A stretch of 18,229 nt of DNA from CAYNEI01 sp964396185. Its GTDB lineage: Archaea; Thermoplasmatota; SW-10-69-26. This document shows, one piece after another, positions 1 to 6,978 of this stretch. Numbering within the stretch: position 1 is the first letter of the stretch; every line of letters begins with the position of its first letter. Position numbers and translations under genes: made by a program. The notes beneath the pieces are model-generated. The model worked only from the letters and a program-made list of their open reading frames with translations. It was not told the origin of the DNA and ran no database searches. The stretch lies in NCBI GenBank assembly GCA_964396185.1, contig CAYNEI010000043.1:1-18229 (forward strand). Direction: 5' to 3'.

Positions 1-446
1 GAGAAGACGCGAAGCAGATCGGTGCGGGTCACGACGCCCACGAGCCGGTTGTTCTCGTCAACGACCAAGACCCTACGATGCACCCCCTCGATCAGCGAGG
101 CCAACACCTCGGCCAACCGGGTATCCGGGGAGACCTTCAGAAGATCGGTGCGCATGACGCGGTCGACGGTCAAGCCCTGCAGGTCCCGGGAGTACCGCTC
201 AAGGGTGTCCTCCTCGATCCACTCGCCCTGGAACTCAAGCACGGGCACATCGGTGAAGGGGACCTGGGTGGAGCGTGGGAGCAGGTCCTCGACCTCGACG
301 ACACCGAGCAGCTCGCCAGCCTCGTCGACCACCGGGACGCCGCTGTACCGCTGTTCGATGATCTCCTCAGCGACCTGGGTGAGCATCGTGTCGGGGGTGA
401 CTGTGCTCGGGTCCGACGTCATCACGTCCCGCACGCGAACCGACAT
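1..446 (-). CDS. Dual CBS-domain protein (3' end beyond window)
   Basis: Reading leftwards from an ATG at 446-444 gives 148 residues with no stop before the window edge, so the gene is partial at its C-terminus. Two CBS units are visible. The first starts with VRDVMTSDPSTVTPDT and continues to YSGVPVVDEAGELLGVVEVEDL. The second starts with VDRVMRTDLLKVSPDTRLAEV and continues to HRRVLVVDENNRLVGVVTRTDLLRVF. CBS pairs usually bind adenosine nucleotides and act as energy or redox sensors; the ligand cannot be read here. A TATA-like TTATAC on the minus strand lies about 25 bases before the ATG, consistent with a leaderless mRNA. Since only the start of the gene is present, a further domain downstream is possible. 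The family is certain, the specific role unknown. Confidence 0.9.
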   Translation of the reverse strand, partial: MSVRVRDVMTSDPSTVTPDTMLTQVAEEIIEQRYSGVPVVDEAGELLGVVEVEDLLPRSTQVPFTDVPVLEFQGEWIEEDTLERYSRDLQGLTVDRVMRTDLLKVSPDTRLAEVLASLIEGVHRRVLVVDENNRLVGVVTRTDLLRVF

Positions 447-466
447 GGCCCGCGGAGATGGCCCGA

Positions 467-477
467 CGTATAAGAAT
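467..477 (-). promoter_or_regulatory. TATA-like box in the divergent CBS / 511 intergenic region
   Basis: The only AT-rich stretch between the divergent starts at 446 (-) and 511 (+) is gtataagaat. On the minus strand it reads TTCTTATAC, centred about 25 bases before the CBS start, the usual archaeal TATA distance for a leaderless transcript. On the plus strand TATAAG sits about 40 bases before ATG 511, which would leave a leader of about 14 bases. It may serve either gene or both. Confidence 0.5.
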
Positions 478-510
478 CCTGATGCACTTCGGGAGCCTGG
501 AGCCTGTTCC

Positions 511-963
511 ATGCGCACCATGCTTTACCTTGGCACCCGCGGGTGCCCGCCCACCCTGACCGACGCGCTGGACGGGTACCACGATCGCCTCGTGATCCTG
601 GTGCCGGTGGTGCCAGAGCTGCTCGGTGCGAGTCTCGCCCATGATGCGGCTGAGCCGGGGCTGCGGGAGATATCAGCGATCCTTGCCGAGCGCGGCCTCG
701 CGCATGGGGTCCAGGCTGCCAGTCGCAAGGCCGAGCCCTTGGCTGCTGTCTTCGACAGGGACCCACCCGATGTCACCGAGCGCTTGGAGGCCCGCGTGCT
801 CGAGGGGGAGTTGGTCGATGCCCTGGCTCGGCACTTCGAGCAGGAGGAGGGAGAGGTGGAGGCGCTCTACGTCTCCCGAGACGCCCTGGAGATCCTGGAT
901 GGCCTGGGGATCCGGGTCGAGCAGGCCCTGGAGGCCACCGATGCCGCCTTGGTGGCCCGGTGA
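511..963 (+). CDS. Hypothetical 150-residue protein, faintly UspA-like
   Basis: The frame from ATG 511 to TGA 963 encodes 150 residues. It begins MRTMLYLGTRGC and has a hydrophobic strand (DRLVILVPVVPEL) followed by an alpha-helical, Glu/Ala-rich body. A strand, long loop and helix with AEPGLREISAILAERG recalls the universal stress protein fold. The usual UspA ATP-binding G-x2-G-x9-G(S/T) motif is not seen, so this is only a structural guess. There is no signal peptide or membrane segment. It is the first gene of a plus-strand run followed 37 bases later by mutY, so the two may be co-transcribed. A second ATG three codons in (520) is an alternative start. I do not recognise a specific function. 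Confidence 0.6.
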   Translation: MRTMLYLGTRGCPPTLTDALDGYHDRLVILVPVVPELLGASLAHDAAEPGLREISAILAERGLAHGVQAASRKAEPLAAVFDRDPPDVTERLEARVLEGELVDALARHFEQEEGEVEALYVSRDALEILDGLGIRVEQALEATDAALVAR

Positions 964-1000
964 GGTCAAGGTTTTCCTTGGGAGCCCTCCTGGCAGGCGC

Positions 1001-2089
1001 GTGAGCCTCCCCGCCGCGCCTGAGGACACCCGCGCCTTCCACGAGGCGCTCGTCGGCTGGTTCGAGGCCCACCAGCGCGAGCTGCCCTGGCGCGTGGAGG
1101 CTGGCGAGCAGGAGGCTTACGCGGTGCTGGTGCGCGAGGTCATGCTCCAGCAGACCCGTATGGAGACGGCGCTGCCGTACCTGGAGGCCTGGCTGGAGCG
1201 CTGGCCGACCGTCGAGGCCCTAGCCGGTGCCAGCGAGGACGAGGTGCTGGACGCCTGGCAGGGGCTCGGCTACTACAACCGAGCCCGATGGCTGGCCAAC
1301 GCCGCGCGCCAGGTGGTCGACGATCACGGAGGCAAGATCCCGCGCGATCCCAACGAGCTCCAAGCCCTCAGCGGTGTGGGCCCGTACACGGCAGCAGCGG
1401 TGGCCTCCATGGCCTACGGCGCGCCGGCACCGGCTGTGGACGGGAACGTCGTCCGCTTGGTCAGCCGCCTCCAGGCTCGGAGGGCCGATGCCGCCTCGGA
1501 AGACGCCAAGGCGCGCATCCGGGACGAGCTCACCCCGCTGCTCCAGCAAGCCGACGACCCTGGTCAGACCAACGAGGCCCTCATGGAGCTGGGAGCCACG
1601 GTCTGTACCCCCCGGGACCCCGACTGCCCCGGCTGCCCGGTGGCGAGCTGGTGCACGGCTCACCGACAAGGCGATCCGGGAGGCTACCCTGGCGAGGCGA
1701 CGCGAGCCAAGGTGCACGAGCTCGACGTCGTGGCCCTCTGGCTGGAACGCGCCGGCCAGGTCCTGGTGCGCCGGCGCCCCAGCGACGCCCTGCTCGGGGG
1801 CCTGTGGGGGTTGCCCATGGTGGAGCTGGATGGGCAGGAGCCAAGCCAGGTGCTCGAGGAGGAGCTCGGGCTCAAGGTCGACGTTGAGCCCGCGCCCGTG
1901 GGCCACGTGAGGCACGCGTTCACCCACAAGCGATGGACCGTGGCCATCCACCGCGCGAAGGGCGCCGGGGACGCGGGCGAGGGCGCGAGCGACGAGTGGG
2001 CCTGGGTCCGGCTCGAGGATCTCGAGGGCCTCGTGAGCTCGACGTTGGATGGCAAGGTGTGGACAAAACTATGCCACAGTGAGGCCTAA
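1001..2089 (+). CDS. mutY: Adenine DNA glycosylase MutY
   Basis: Base-excision repair enzyme that removes adenine mispaired with 8-oxoguanine. From GTG 1001 the protein has 362 residues, normal for MutY. The motif REVMLQQT (45-52) contains the catalytic Glu46. The helix-hairpin-helix LSGVGPYTAAAVASMA (123-138) carries Tyr129 where endonuclease III has its catalytic Lys, which marks MutY rather than Nth. Asp147 in VDGNVVRL is the second catalytic residue. The iron-sulfur ligands are Cys202, Cys209, Cys212 and Cys218 with the canonical 6-2-5 spacing. Residues from about 236 form the MutT-like C-terminal domain that reads 8-oxoG (VLVRRRPSDALLGGLWGLPM). GTG 1001 is the only plausible start upstream of the first domain. 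The cupin-like gene follows 23 bases downstream, suggesting one transcript. Confidence 0.95.
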   Translation: MSLPAAPEDTRAFHEALVGWFEAHQRELPWRVEAGEQEAYAVLVREVMLQQTRMETALPYLEAWLERWPTVEALAGASEDEVLDAWQGLGYYNRARWLANAARQVVDDHGGKIPRDPNELQALSGVGPYTAAAVASMAYGAPAPAVDGNVVRLVSRLQARRADAASEDAKARIRDELTPLLQQADDPGQTNEALMELGATVCTPRDPDCPGCPVASWCTAHRQGDPGGYPGEATRAKVHELDVVALWLERAGQVLVRRRPSDALLGGLWGLPMVELDGQEPSQVLEEELGLKVDVEPAPVGHVRHAFTHKRWTVAIHRAKGAGDAGEGASDEWAWVRLEDLEGLVSSTLDGKVWTKLCHSEA

Positions 2090-2112
2090 GCCGGCCCGAG
2101 CCAGGGACCCCC

Positions 2113-2715
2113 ATGCTTGAGTTCCACCCCGTCCAAGAACGCCAGGTGCCACGAAAGCGCCTCGCCGAGCTCCTACAACAGGCCAAAGCGGTCCTGCAAG
2201 ACCAAGGCATGGCCTCGATGGACGAGTACGGCGACATGCTCAAATGGCCCCTACCAAGAGGGGACGACGCGTGGCGCAACATCCACGTCTTCCACCCGGA
2301 CTGGTGCTCGTACAGCGACGCCTACTGGGGCACGATCCACTACCACGGGGGCTGGATCCGGGGAACGGTGTTGGCCGGGCACGTGAAGCACTACACCTAC
2401 CAGGCGATCGAGGATCCCGATGGCGGCGACCGCTTCCTGGACGGCAAGGCCTACACGTTGACCAGGCACACCCACGAGCATGCGGCTGGCACCGAGTACA
2501 CGTTGCCAGGCATGGTCCCCCACTGGCTCAAGCCCACCTGCTTGACGCTCACGTACTTCGAGGAAGAGGTGAGCGCCCGGGTGGCCGATCTGGTCAACCC
2601 GGCCTCCGAGGAGATCGATGAGCACACGTGGACCCAGGGGCAAGCCGAGGCTCTTCTGCCGGAGCTGCTTGCCTTGATCGACGAACGGCTCACTGGTCTG
2701 GTGCAGACGGCTTGA
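2113..2715 (+). CDS. Cupin-like protein of unknown substrate
   Basis: The frame encodes 200 residues from ATG 2113. The centre looks like a small beta-barrel of the cupin type. GTIHYHGG (73-80), followed by VLAGHVKHYTY, resembles the first cupin motif with a His-x-His metal pair and a following glycine turn. LPGMVPHWLK (131-140) resembles the second motif, with His137 as a possible third ligand. The arrangement is loosely like cysteine dioxygenases, but no diagnostic residues for that family can be confirmed. The N-terminus is a charged amphipathic helix (about 8-32) and the C-terminus is again helical. There is no signal sequence. It follows mutY by 23 bases and converges on the DHH nuclease gene, whose stop lies 34 bases away. 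The fold assignment is inference; the gene itself is well supported. Confidence 0.7.
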   Translation: MLEFHPVQERQVPRKRLAELLQQAKAVLQDQGMASMDEYGDMLKWPLPRGDDAWRNIHVFHPDWCSYSDAYWGTIHYHGGWIRGTVLAGHVKHYTYQAIEDPDGGDRFLDGKAYTLTRHTHEHAAGTEYTLPGMVPHWLKPTCLTLTYFEEEVSARVADLVNPASEEIDEHTWTQGQAEALLPELLALIDERLTGLVQTA

Positions 2716-2749
2716 CACGACCCGGTTGGTTGGATGAGCGCGCCCCTGC

Positions 2750-4243
2750 TCAAAACCGCGTCCCTAACTGGCGCCCCACGGCTGTGTCCAGCATCCCCAG
2801 GAAGTCCGGCTCCTTGCCCTTCGGGATCGTGGCCCCTGCCGCTCCTGCATGACCGCCGCCCTCGCCTCCTGTGGCTTGGGCGGCGATCTGGATCGCCTCG
2901 GCCAGGTTGAGGCCTCCGTTGACCAGGCGCTTGGGGGCTCGGCACGAGACCTTCACCTCGTGATCGCCGCGGTTGGCGAAGCCGACCATGATGGCGTCGT
3001 CGGCGGTGGCGGGCTTGCCGCTGAGCATGCCAGCCACGATGCCCACGATGGTATCCCGGATCCGGTCGCCTCCGTGGAAGTACTGGAGGTGGCCCATGCG
3101 CTCGAGGCCCTCGTCCAGCACCATGTTCATGCCCTGGACCAGGGCGCGGCGGTGGCCCTTCATGAGATCGGCGGATTCTTCGAGGGCTTGGTCGCGATCA
3201 CCCATGGCCAACGCGAGGCCGACATCAGCCCGGTCGTATCGGGCTGTGGAGTTGAGCAGGGTGGCGAACTCCTTGGCGTCGTGGAGCTGGGTGCCGATCT
3301 GCTCGTTGGGGAGCTGGTAGACCTCGCCGAAAAGGCGCCAGACATCCTTGTACCCGCCACCCCGACCGGTCCCGTTGCTCGCCTCGGGCGCGCTCCCGGA
3401 GCCGTTCCCGTCCCCGTTGGCGCGCGCGCTCCCGTTCCCCGCTGCTAAGATGCGCCTGGCGGCTGCGCTGGCCAGGCGCTGCTTCTCGTCGTGGTCCAGA
3501 TGCACCCAGGCCCGGCGGAGCCCGTCGGGCCCGGTGCGGCGAACCTCGTTCTCGGCCAGGAACTGGATCGCGGCGGTGGAGGAGCCCGAGACCCCGGGGA
3601 TGGCCGGGTTGTCGGCGTACTGGAAGAACTTGTGGAGCTCGCGGGTCTCGCGGCCGTAGAGCGAGAGATCCCGCAGGGGCTCGATGGTGCCGGCGTGGGC
3701 AGCCTCGGCCACGATGCCACGGTTTACCCCGACAAGCCTACCGCGCTCGGCGCTCTGAAGATCCCCCACAGCACCGACGACGGCGGTGGCAGCCAGCTCC
3801 CCGGCGATGTCGTGCGAGACCATGTTGCGCGCCACGCCCCAGGTGAGCCCGGCGCCCGAGACCTCCTTGGACCCGTCGATGCCGAAGAAGTGGGCGTTGA
3901 CGTGGTGCTCGGGGCCCTGGCCCTGGGGGTCGTGGTGGTCGGTGATGACCCAGGGCTTGTCCAGGAAGTTGTCGGCTGCGCCCGAGCCCAGGTCCACGAA
4001 CCAGACGCACTCAGGATCCTCGTCCAGCAGCTCGCCGGCCTCCTGCTCGCCCAGGTTCTTGACGAAGGTGACCTCGTGGTCCACATCCGCCTCGATGAGT
4101 GCTCGACTCGCGATGGCCGCTGAGCACAGCCCGTCGGCATCGATGTGTGCCACGACCTTGACCTCGCCGGCCTGCTGGAGGTGTTCGGCGGCGGCCTCGC
4201 TGGCGCTTGCTAGACCATGCGCATCCCGTACGGTGTTCCCCAC
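2750..4243 (-). CDS. DHH/DHHA1 phosphoesterase, archaeal RecJ/GAN-like nuclease
   Basis: From GTG 4243 this is a 497-residue protein. Motif I is VVAHIDADG with Asp35 and Asp37. Motif II is WFVDLGSG. Motif III is VITDHHDP with the DHH triad at 102-104. The C-terminal DHHA1 substrate-binding domain ends with GGEGGGHAGAAGA (459-471). LLNSTARYDRADVGLALAMGD (329-349) is typical of the archaeal GINS-associated nuclease/RecJ group, which works as a single-strand exonuclease at the replication fork and is related to Cdc45. A flexible Gly/Asn/Ser-rich linker of about 30 residues (268-297) joins the halves. I chose GTG 4243 because a TATA-like CTTATC lies about 27 bases upstream on the same strand; the reading frame continues further, but that would overlap proC. 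A more general DHH oligonucleotide phosphatase remains possible. Confidence 0.88.
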   Translation of the reverse strand: MGNTVRDAHGLASASEAAAEHLQQAGEVKVVAHIDADGLCSAAIASRALIEADVDHEVTFVKNLGEQEAGELLDEDPECVWFVDLGSGAADNFLDKPWVITDHHDPQGQGPEHHVNAHFFGIDGSKEVSGAGLTWGVARNMVSHDIAGELAATAVVGAVGDLQSAERGRLVGVNRGIVAEAAHAGTIEPLRDLSLYGRETRELHKFFQYADNPAIPGVSGSSTAAIQFLAENEVRRTGPDGLRRAWVHLDHDEKQRLASAAARRILAAGNGSARANGDGNGSGSAPEASNGTGRGGGYKDVWRLFGEVYQLPNEQIGTQLHDAKEFATLLNSTARYDRADVGLALAMGDRDQALEESADLMKGHRRALVQGMNMVLDEGLERMGHLQYFHGGDRIRDTIVGIVAGMLSGKPATADDAIMVGFANRGDHEVKVSCRAPKRLVNGGLNLAEAIQIAAQATGGEGGGHAGAAGATIPKGKEPDFLGMLDTAVGRQLGTRF

Positions 4244-4265
4244 GCGGGTGGACCTGAGGCGCAAG

Positions 4266-4274
4266 CGATAAGGC
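4266..4274. promoter_or_regulatory. Shared TATA-like box between the DHH nuclease gene and proC
   Basis: The sequence gcgataagg is the AT-rich element of this 60-base divergent spacer. On the minus strand it reads CCTTATCGC about 27 bases before GTG 4243. On the plus strand GATAAG lies about 34 bases before ATG 4304. The two genes may therefore share one bidirectional promoter region. No other TATA candidate is seen between them. Confidence 0.45.
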
Positions 4275-4303
4275 TTTCCCGTTTCGCCTGTGCTTTCCCC
4301 CTG

Positions 4304-5140
4304 ATGAGCCAAGGTCATCGACCGCCGGTCGCCGTGATCGGGGCCGGCAACATGGGGACCGCCCTGATCCGGGGGTTGATCAAGGCGGGTGCAAGCCCGG
4401 ACAGGATCTTCGCCACCGGGCCCAACCCCGAGACGATCAAGCACCTGGCCGACGAGCTCGGCGTCCAGACGAGCACGGACAACCGGGAGGGTGCGCGGTT
4501 CGGTGAGATCGTCCTCCTGGCGGTCAAGCCCCAGATCCTGACCAGCGTCCTGGACGAGATCTGCGACGACGTCTCGCCCGAGGACCTGGTGATCAGCATC
4601 GCGGCTGGCGTACCCACGTGGAGCATCGAGGATCACCTCCCTGACGGCGCGGCGGTGGTGCGGACCATGCCGAATCTCCCGGTGACCGTCGATGCTGGGG
4701 CCACAGCCATGTGCCCGGGCAGGCACGCCACCGAGGAGCAGCTGGCAACGACCCGGGGGATCTTCGAGAGCGTCGGCACGGTGGTGGAGGTCGAGGAGGA
4801 CCTCATGGACGCCGTCACGGGCCTTTCCGGTACCGGTCCCATGTACATCTTCCAGATCATCGAGGGCCTCTCGGATGCCGGCGTGAAGGTGGGTCTATCC
4901 CGCCACACGGCCCACGAGCTGGCCATGCAGACCGTCGTGGGCTCAGCCATCATGGCCAAGGAGTCCGGCAAGCATCCTGCTGAGCTCAAGGACGAGGTCA
5001 CCAGTCCCGGCGGCACCGGCATCACGGCCCTGCATGCCATGGAGCGCGGTGGCTTGCGGGCGCTGCTCATCGATGCCGTCGAGGCGGCCACGCGACGCAG
5101 CGAGGAGCTGGGCTCACGCTACGGCGATGGGTCAGAGTAA
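4304..5140 (+). CDS. proC: Pyrroline-5-carboxylate reductase
   Basis: Last step of proline biosynthesis: NAD(P)H-dependent reduction of 1-pyrroline-5-carboxylate in the cytosol. The 278-residue length is normal. The N-terminal Rossmann fold shows VAVIGAGNMGTAL with glycines 13, 15 and 18. AVKPQ (73-77) and RTMPNLP (120-126) are family signatures. The C-terminal helical dimer domain has LSGTGPMY (174-181) and DEVTSPGGTG (230-239), the P5CR signature region. ATG 4304 gives the usual few residues before the first strand; extending further upstream adds only unconserved sequence and runs into the divergent promoter. The gene is monocistronic by position, with the acidic PGF-CTERM gene converging from the other side and a small hairpin directly after the stop. 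Confidence 0.95.
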   Translation: MSQGHRPPVAVIGAGNMGTALIRGLIKAGASPDRIFATGPNPETIKHLADELGVQTSTDNREGARFGEIVLLAVKPQILTSVLDEICDDVSPEDLVISIAAGVPTWSIEDHLPDGAAVVRTMPNLPVTVDAGATAMCPGRHATEEQLATTRGIFESVGTVVEVEEDLMDAVTGLSGTGPMYIFQIIEGLSDAGVKVGLSRHTAHELAMQTVVGSAIMAKESGKHPAELKDEVTSPGGTGITALHAMERGGLRALLIDAVEAATRRSEELGSRYGDGSE

Positions 5141-5156
5141 CGCGACAGGCGTCGCG
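5141..5156 (+). terminator. Short perfect hairpin after proC
   Basis: Immediately after the proC TAA the sequence CGCGAC-AGGC-GTCGCG forms a perfect 6-bp stem with a 4-base loop. It lies in the 41-base gap between two convergent genes, a place where a transcript end is expected. No T-tract follows, and archaeal termination normally relies on T-rich tracts, so it may instead protect the 3' end or be accidental. Confidence 0.3.
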
Positions 5157-5181
5157 CGAAACCCGCCGATCACACAAGGCC

Positions 5182-5574
5182 CTAGCTCAAGCGCCGTGCT
5201 CGATACCCGACCAGGGCCAGGATCCCCACGAGACTCACAGCAGTGAAGCCAGGGATCCCGTTGCTCTCGTCGCTCGGCGGTAGGTCGTCGCTGGTTCCGG
5301 CATCGTCGTCTCCGGCGTCGTCACCCTCCTCGTCGAGGACGGCATCCGCGGCGGCCTTGGCCTCATCCTCGTAGCCGGCGAGCGGATCCTCGGTGTCGGC
5401 GAAGGGATCCGTGTCGTTGGCGAACGGGTCCTCATCGGCGAACGGGCTCTCGTCCTGGGCAGCCACGCCGGCTGGGAACAGGAGCAGGACCAAGCTCACG
5501 GTCAGGATCAGCCACGCGGTGAGCCGGGCACGAACGTGCGGGTTCGGCAGTGTCGTTGCGTCGTGATCGGCCAT
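5182..5574 (-). CDS. Small acidic PGF-CTERM surface protein with DPFA repeats
   Basis: The protein has 130 residues in four parts. A hydrophobic signal peptide spans about 18-39 (ending FPAGVAA). Four short repeats follow: SPFA at 43, DPFA at 49, DPFA at 56 and DPLA at 63. Next comes a very acidic Asp/Glu/Ala stretch (70-104). The C-terminal sorting tag has PGF at 108-110, a hydrophobic helix (TAVSLVGILALVGY) and basic residues RARR. This tripartite tail is the PGF-CTERM signal known to be processed and lipid-anchored by archaeosortase A in haloarchaea and other euryarchaea. One N-x-T sequon (Asn53) is present. The mature protein would be only about 70 residues, tethered outside the cell. It starts 3 bases after the stop of the cysteine-rich secreted protein gene, so the two form an operon. 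Its function is unknown. Confidence 0.85.
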   Translation of the reverse strand: MADHDATTLPNPHVRARLTAWLILTVSLVLLLFPAGVAAQDESPFADEDPFANDTDPFADTEDPLAGYEDEAKAAADAVLDEEGDDAGDDDAGTSDDLPPSDESNGIPGFTAVSLVGILALVGYRARRLS

Positions 5575-5577
5575 GGG

Positions 5578-6693
5578 TCAGGCCCCCCCATCGTGGCACA
5601 GTCGTAGGGCATCGCTCGGAGCGAACGCGCGCGCCGGCACACCGGTGAGGCCGAACTGGCCTCGCAGGCTCTCGAGCTCATGAGAGAGCTCGTCGCAGAC
5701 GCGGTCCTTGGCCTGCTCGGCTTCGGCGATCAGGCTTGCTCGCAGCGCGTCGCGCTCAGCGATGAGATCCTGCTTGAGGGCGTCGAGCTCAGCTCGGGCC
5801 TCGGTGCCGCAGTCGGCCACGCTGCCGCCATCTTCCCGGCAAACGTAGTACTCGGCTCGCAGATCAGCCTTGCCTCGGTGGTACTGGGCGCGCAGCTCCT
5901 CGATGCCACCCTGCCACTCAAGGCGAAGCTCGGCGAGATGGGGCTGGAGAGCCTGCACGGTTTCAGCCAGCAGCGCATGAGCCGCCTTGGTCGCCTCCTT
6001 GATGCGCGCCTCGTCCTCGAGGGCTCGATCGTCGAAGTCGCAGGCCTCCAAGCCGCAAGGGCCAACCGGCCCGTCGCGCTCGAGCTCGCGCATGGCCTCC
6101 TCGATGACCGCTGGATCCAGGCGCCGATCCCTCGGGAGCTCGCAGGTGTACGTGCCATCCGGTCCCGCTATGCAGTGGGCGGGTGGCTCACACAGAGCGG
6201 CCGTGTGGTTGCTCCGGTCGCACACGGCGGGGGGCTCGCACGTGACGCTGTTCGGGTCGCCTGTGAACGCGCACCGGGGAGCGTGAGCGGGCCGACGTTT
6301 CTCGGCCCGGGCTTCGTCAGCCTGTGCTCGGCAGAGCAAGAGACCGTCCTCGAGTTGCTCGCACGCGTCCAGTTGGGTGCACTCGCGCGTCTCGTTCACC
6401 GTGCCGTCGCAGACCTCGGGCAGGTGGCAGAGGAAGGCATCCAGGATGTCTGGGTGCGGCTTGCACGCCGCATCCTCGTCACCGAGGCTGATGCTGGCGT
6501 CCTCATCGCTCCCCGAGAGAGCCTCCTCCGTGCCGGATGGATCGCTTGGATCGCTGCAGACCAAGGTCCCGTTCTCCAGGGTCTCACACTCCTCCTCCAA
6601 GCTCTCCTCACTGGCCACAGTCGCCAGGCTGGCGGGGACCAGGAGCAGGGAAAGGATCAGCACGGATAGTGGGAGCTTGCGCAGGAGGGCCAC
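5578..6693 (-). CDS. Secreted cysteine-repeat protein with a helical C-terminal half
   Basis: From GTG 6693 it has 371 residues. A signal peptide (KLPLSVLILSLLLVPASLATVA, about 6-27) is followed by a cysteine-rich region. Cysteines 89, 95, 105, 111 and 121, and again 152, 158, 168, 174 and 184, follow a strict C-x5-C-x9 period of 16 residues. Further x9 pairs are 36/46 and 285/295. There are 20 cysteines in all, probably disulfide-bonded outside the cell. Residues 195-345 are Glu/Ala/Arg/Leu-rich and probably helical or coiled coil (ALLAETVQALQPHLAELRL; DALKQDLIAERDALRASLIA). N-x-T sequons lie at Asn41, Asn100 and Asn162. No membrane anchor or sorting tag is seen, so it may be anchored through the PGF-CTERM protein encoded 3 bases downstream. 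GTG 6693 is chosen because it directly precedes the signal peptide and has a strong TATA about 33 bases upstream. I recognise no family. Confidence 0.8.
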   Translation of the reverse strand: MALLRKLPLSVLILSLLLVPASLATVASEESLEEECETLENGTLVCSDPSDPSGTEEALSGSDEDASISLGDEDAACKPHPDILDAFLCHLPEVCDGTVNETRECTQLDACEQLEDGLLLCRAQADEARAEKRRPAHAPRCAFTGDPNSVTCEPPAVCDRSNHTAALCEPPAHCIAGPDGTYTCELPRDRRLDPAVIEEAMRELERDGPVGPCGLEACDFDDRALEDEARIKEATKAAHALLAETVQALQPHLAELRLEWQGGIEELRAQYHRGKADLRAEYYVCREDGGSVADCGTEARAELDALKQDLIAERDALRASLIAEAEQAKDRVCDELSHELESLRGQFGLTGVPARAFAPSDALRLCHDGGA

Positions 6694-6721
6694 CTCGACC
6701 CGACAGGCTCGCCAGCCACAC

Positions 6722-6731
6722 GTATTTAAGC
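6722..6731 (-). promoter_or_regulatory. TATA box for the secreted cysteine-repeat operon
   Basis: On the minus strand the sequence reads GCTTAAATACG, close to the archaeal TATA consensus. It is centred about 33 bases before GTG 6693, predicting a leader of about 7 bases. It is the strongest AT-rich element in the 128-base divergent spacer, together with the plus-strand element at 6792. Confidence 0.6.
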
Positions 6732-6791
6732 ACTGCGCCAGGCCGCACGGCAGGGATGTTCCGATCAGTGGCCAGACGAGATGACGAGGGG

Positions 6792-6798
6792 TTATAAG
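6792..6798 (+). promoter_or_regulatory. TATA box for the small protein / nucleotidyltransferase / ncs6 operon
   Basis: TTATAAG is centred about 27 bases before ATG 6822, the expected distance for a leaderless archaeal transcript. It supports the 48-residue gene as real and as the first gene of the operon. Confidence 0.6.
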
Positions 6799-6821
6799 CG
6801 GCTGGGGGCGATGGGGGGCCG

Positions 6822-6968
6822 ATGGACCCGGCGGCTCGTCGGCGTAAGAAGATCCGGGAGGCCACGCGCCTCCAAGGCGTCCCACCCGAGGAGAGCATCC
6901 GTTCGGCGGCCCGGATGATCGAAGCCGCCCGGCGGGTCGCGGAGGCTGGCGACCGTGCCCAGGCGTGA
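6822..6968 (+). CDS. Small helical protein (48 aa) paired with a nucleotidyltransferase
   Basis: ATG 6822 to TGA 6968 encodes 48 residues. They form a basic N-terminus (ARRRKKIREATRL), a short turn with GVPPEES, and a second amphipathic helix (IRSAARMIEAARRVAEAG). The reading frame starts about 27 bases after a clear TATA box. The next gene begins either 14 bases before this stop (GTG 6955) or 10 bases after it (ATG 6979), so translation is likely coupled. Small helical proteins with a (L/V)-x-P-E-E-x-(I/L)-R motif are often found directly before minimal nucleotidyltransferases of the MNT/DUF6036 type, some of which form toxin-antitoxin-like pairs. Whether this one is a partner or an antitoxin is inference. 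Confidence 0.6.
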   Translation: MDPAARRRKKIREATRLQGVPPEESIRSAARMIEAARRVAEAGDRAQA

Positions 6969-6978
6969 GAGGCCCTCC

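Noticed and set aside
4244..4726. An upstream extension of the DHH nuclease reading frame on the minus strand to 4726
   Set aside because: It runs antisense through the well-conserved proC start region and carries no domain; GTG 4243 has a TATA-like box about 27 bases before it.
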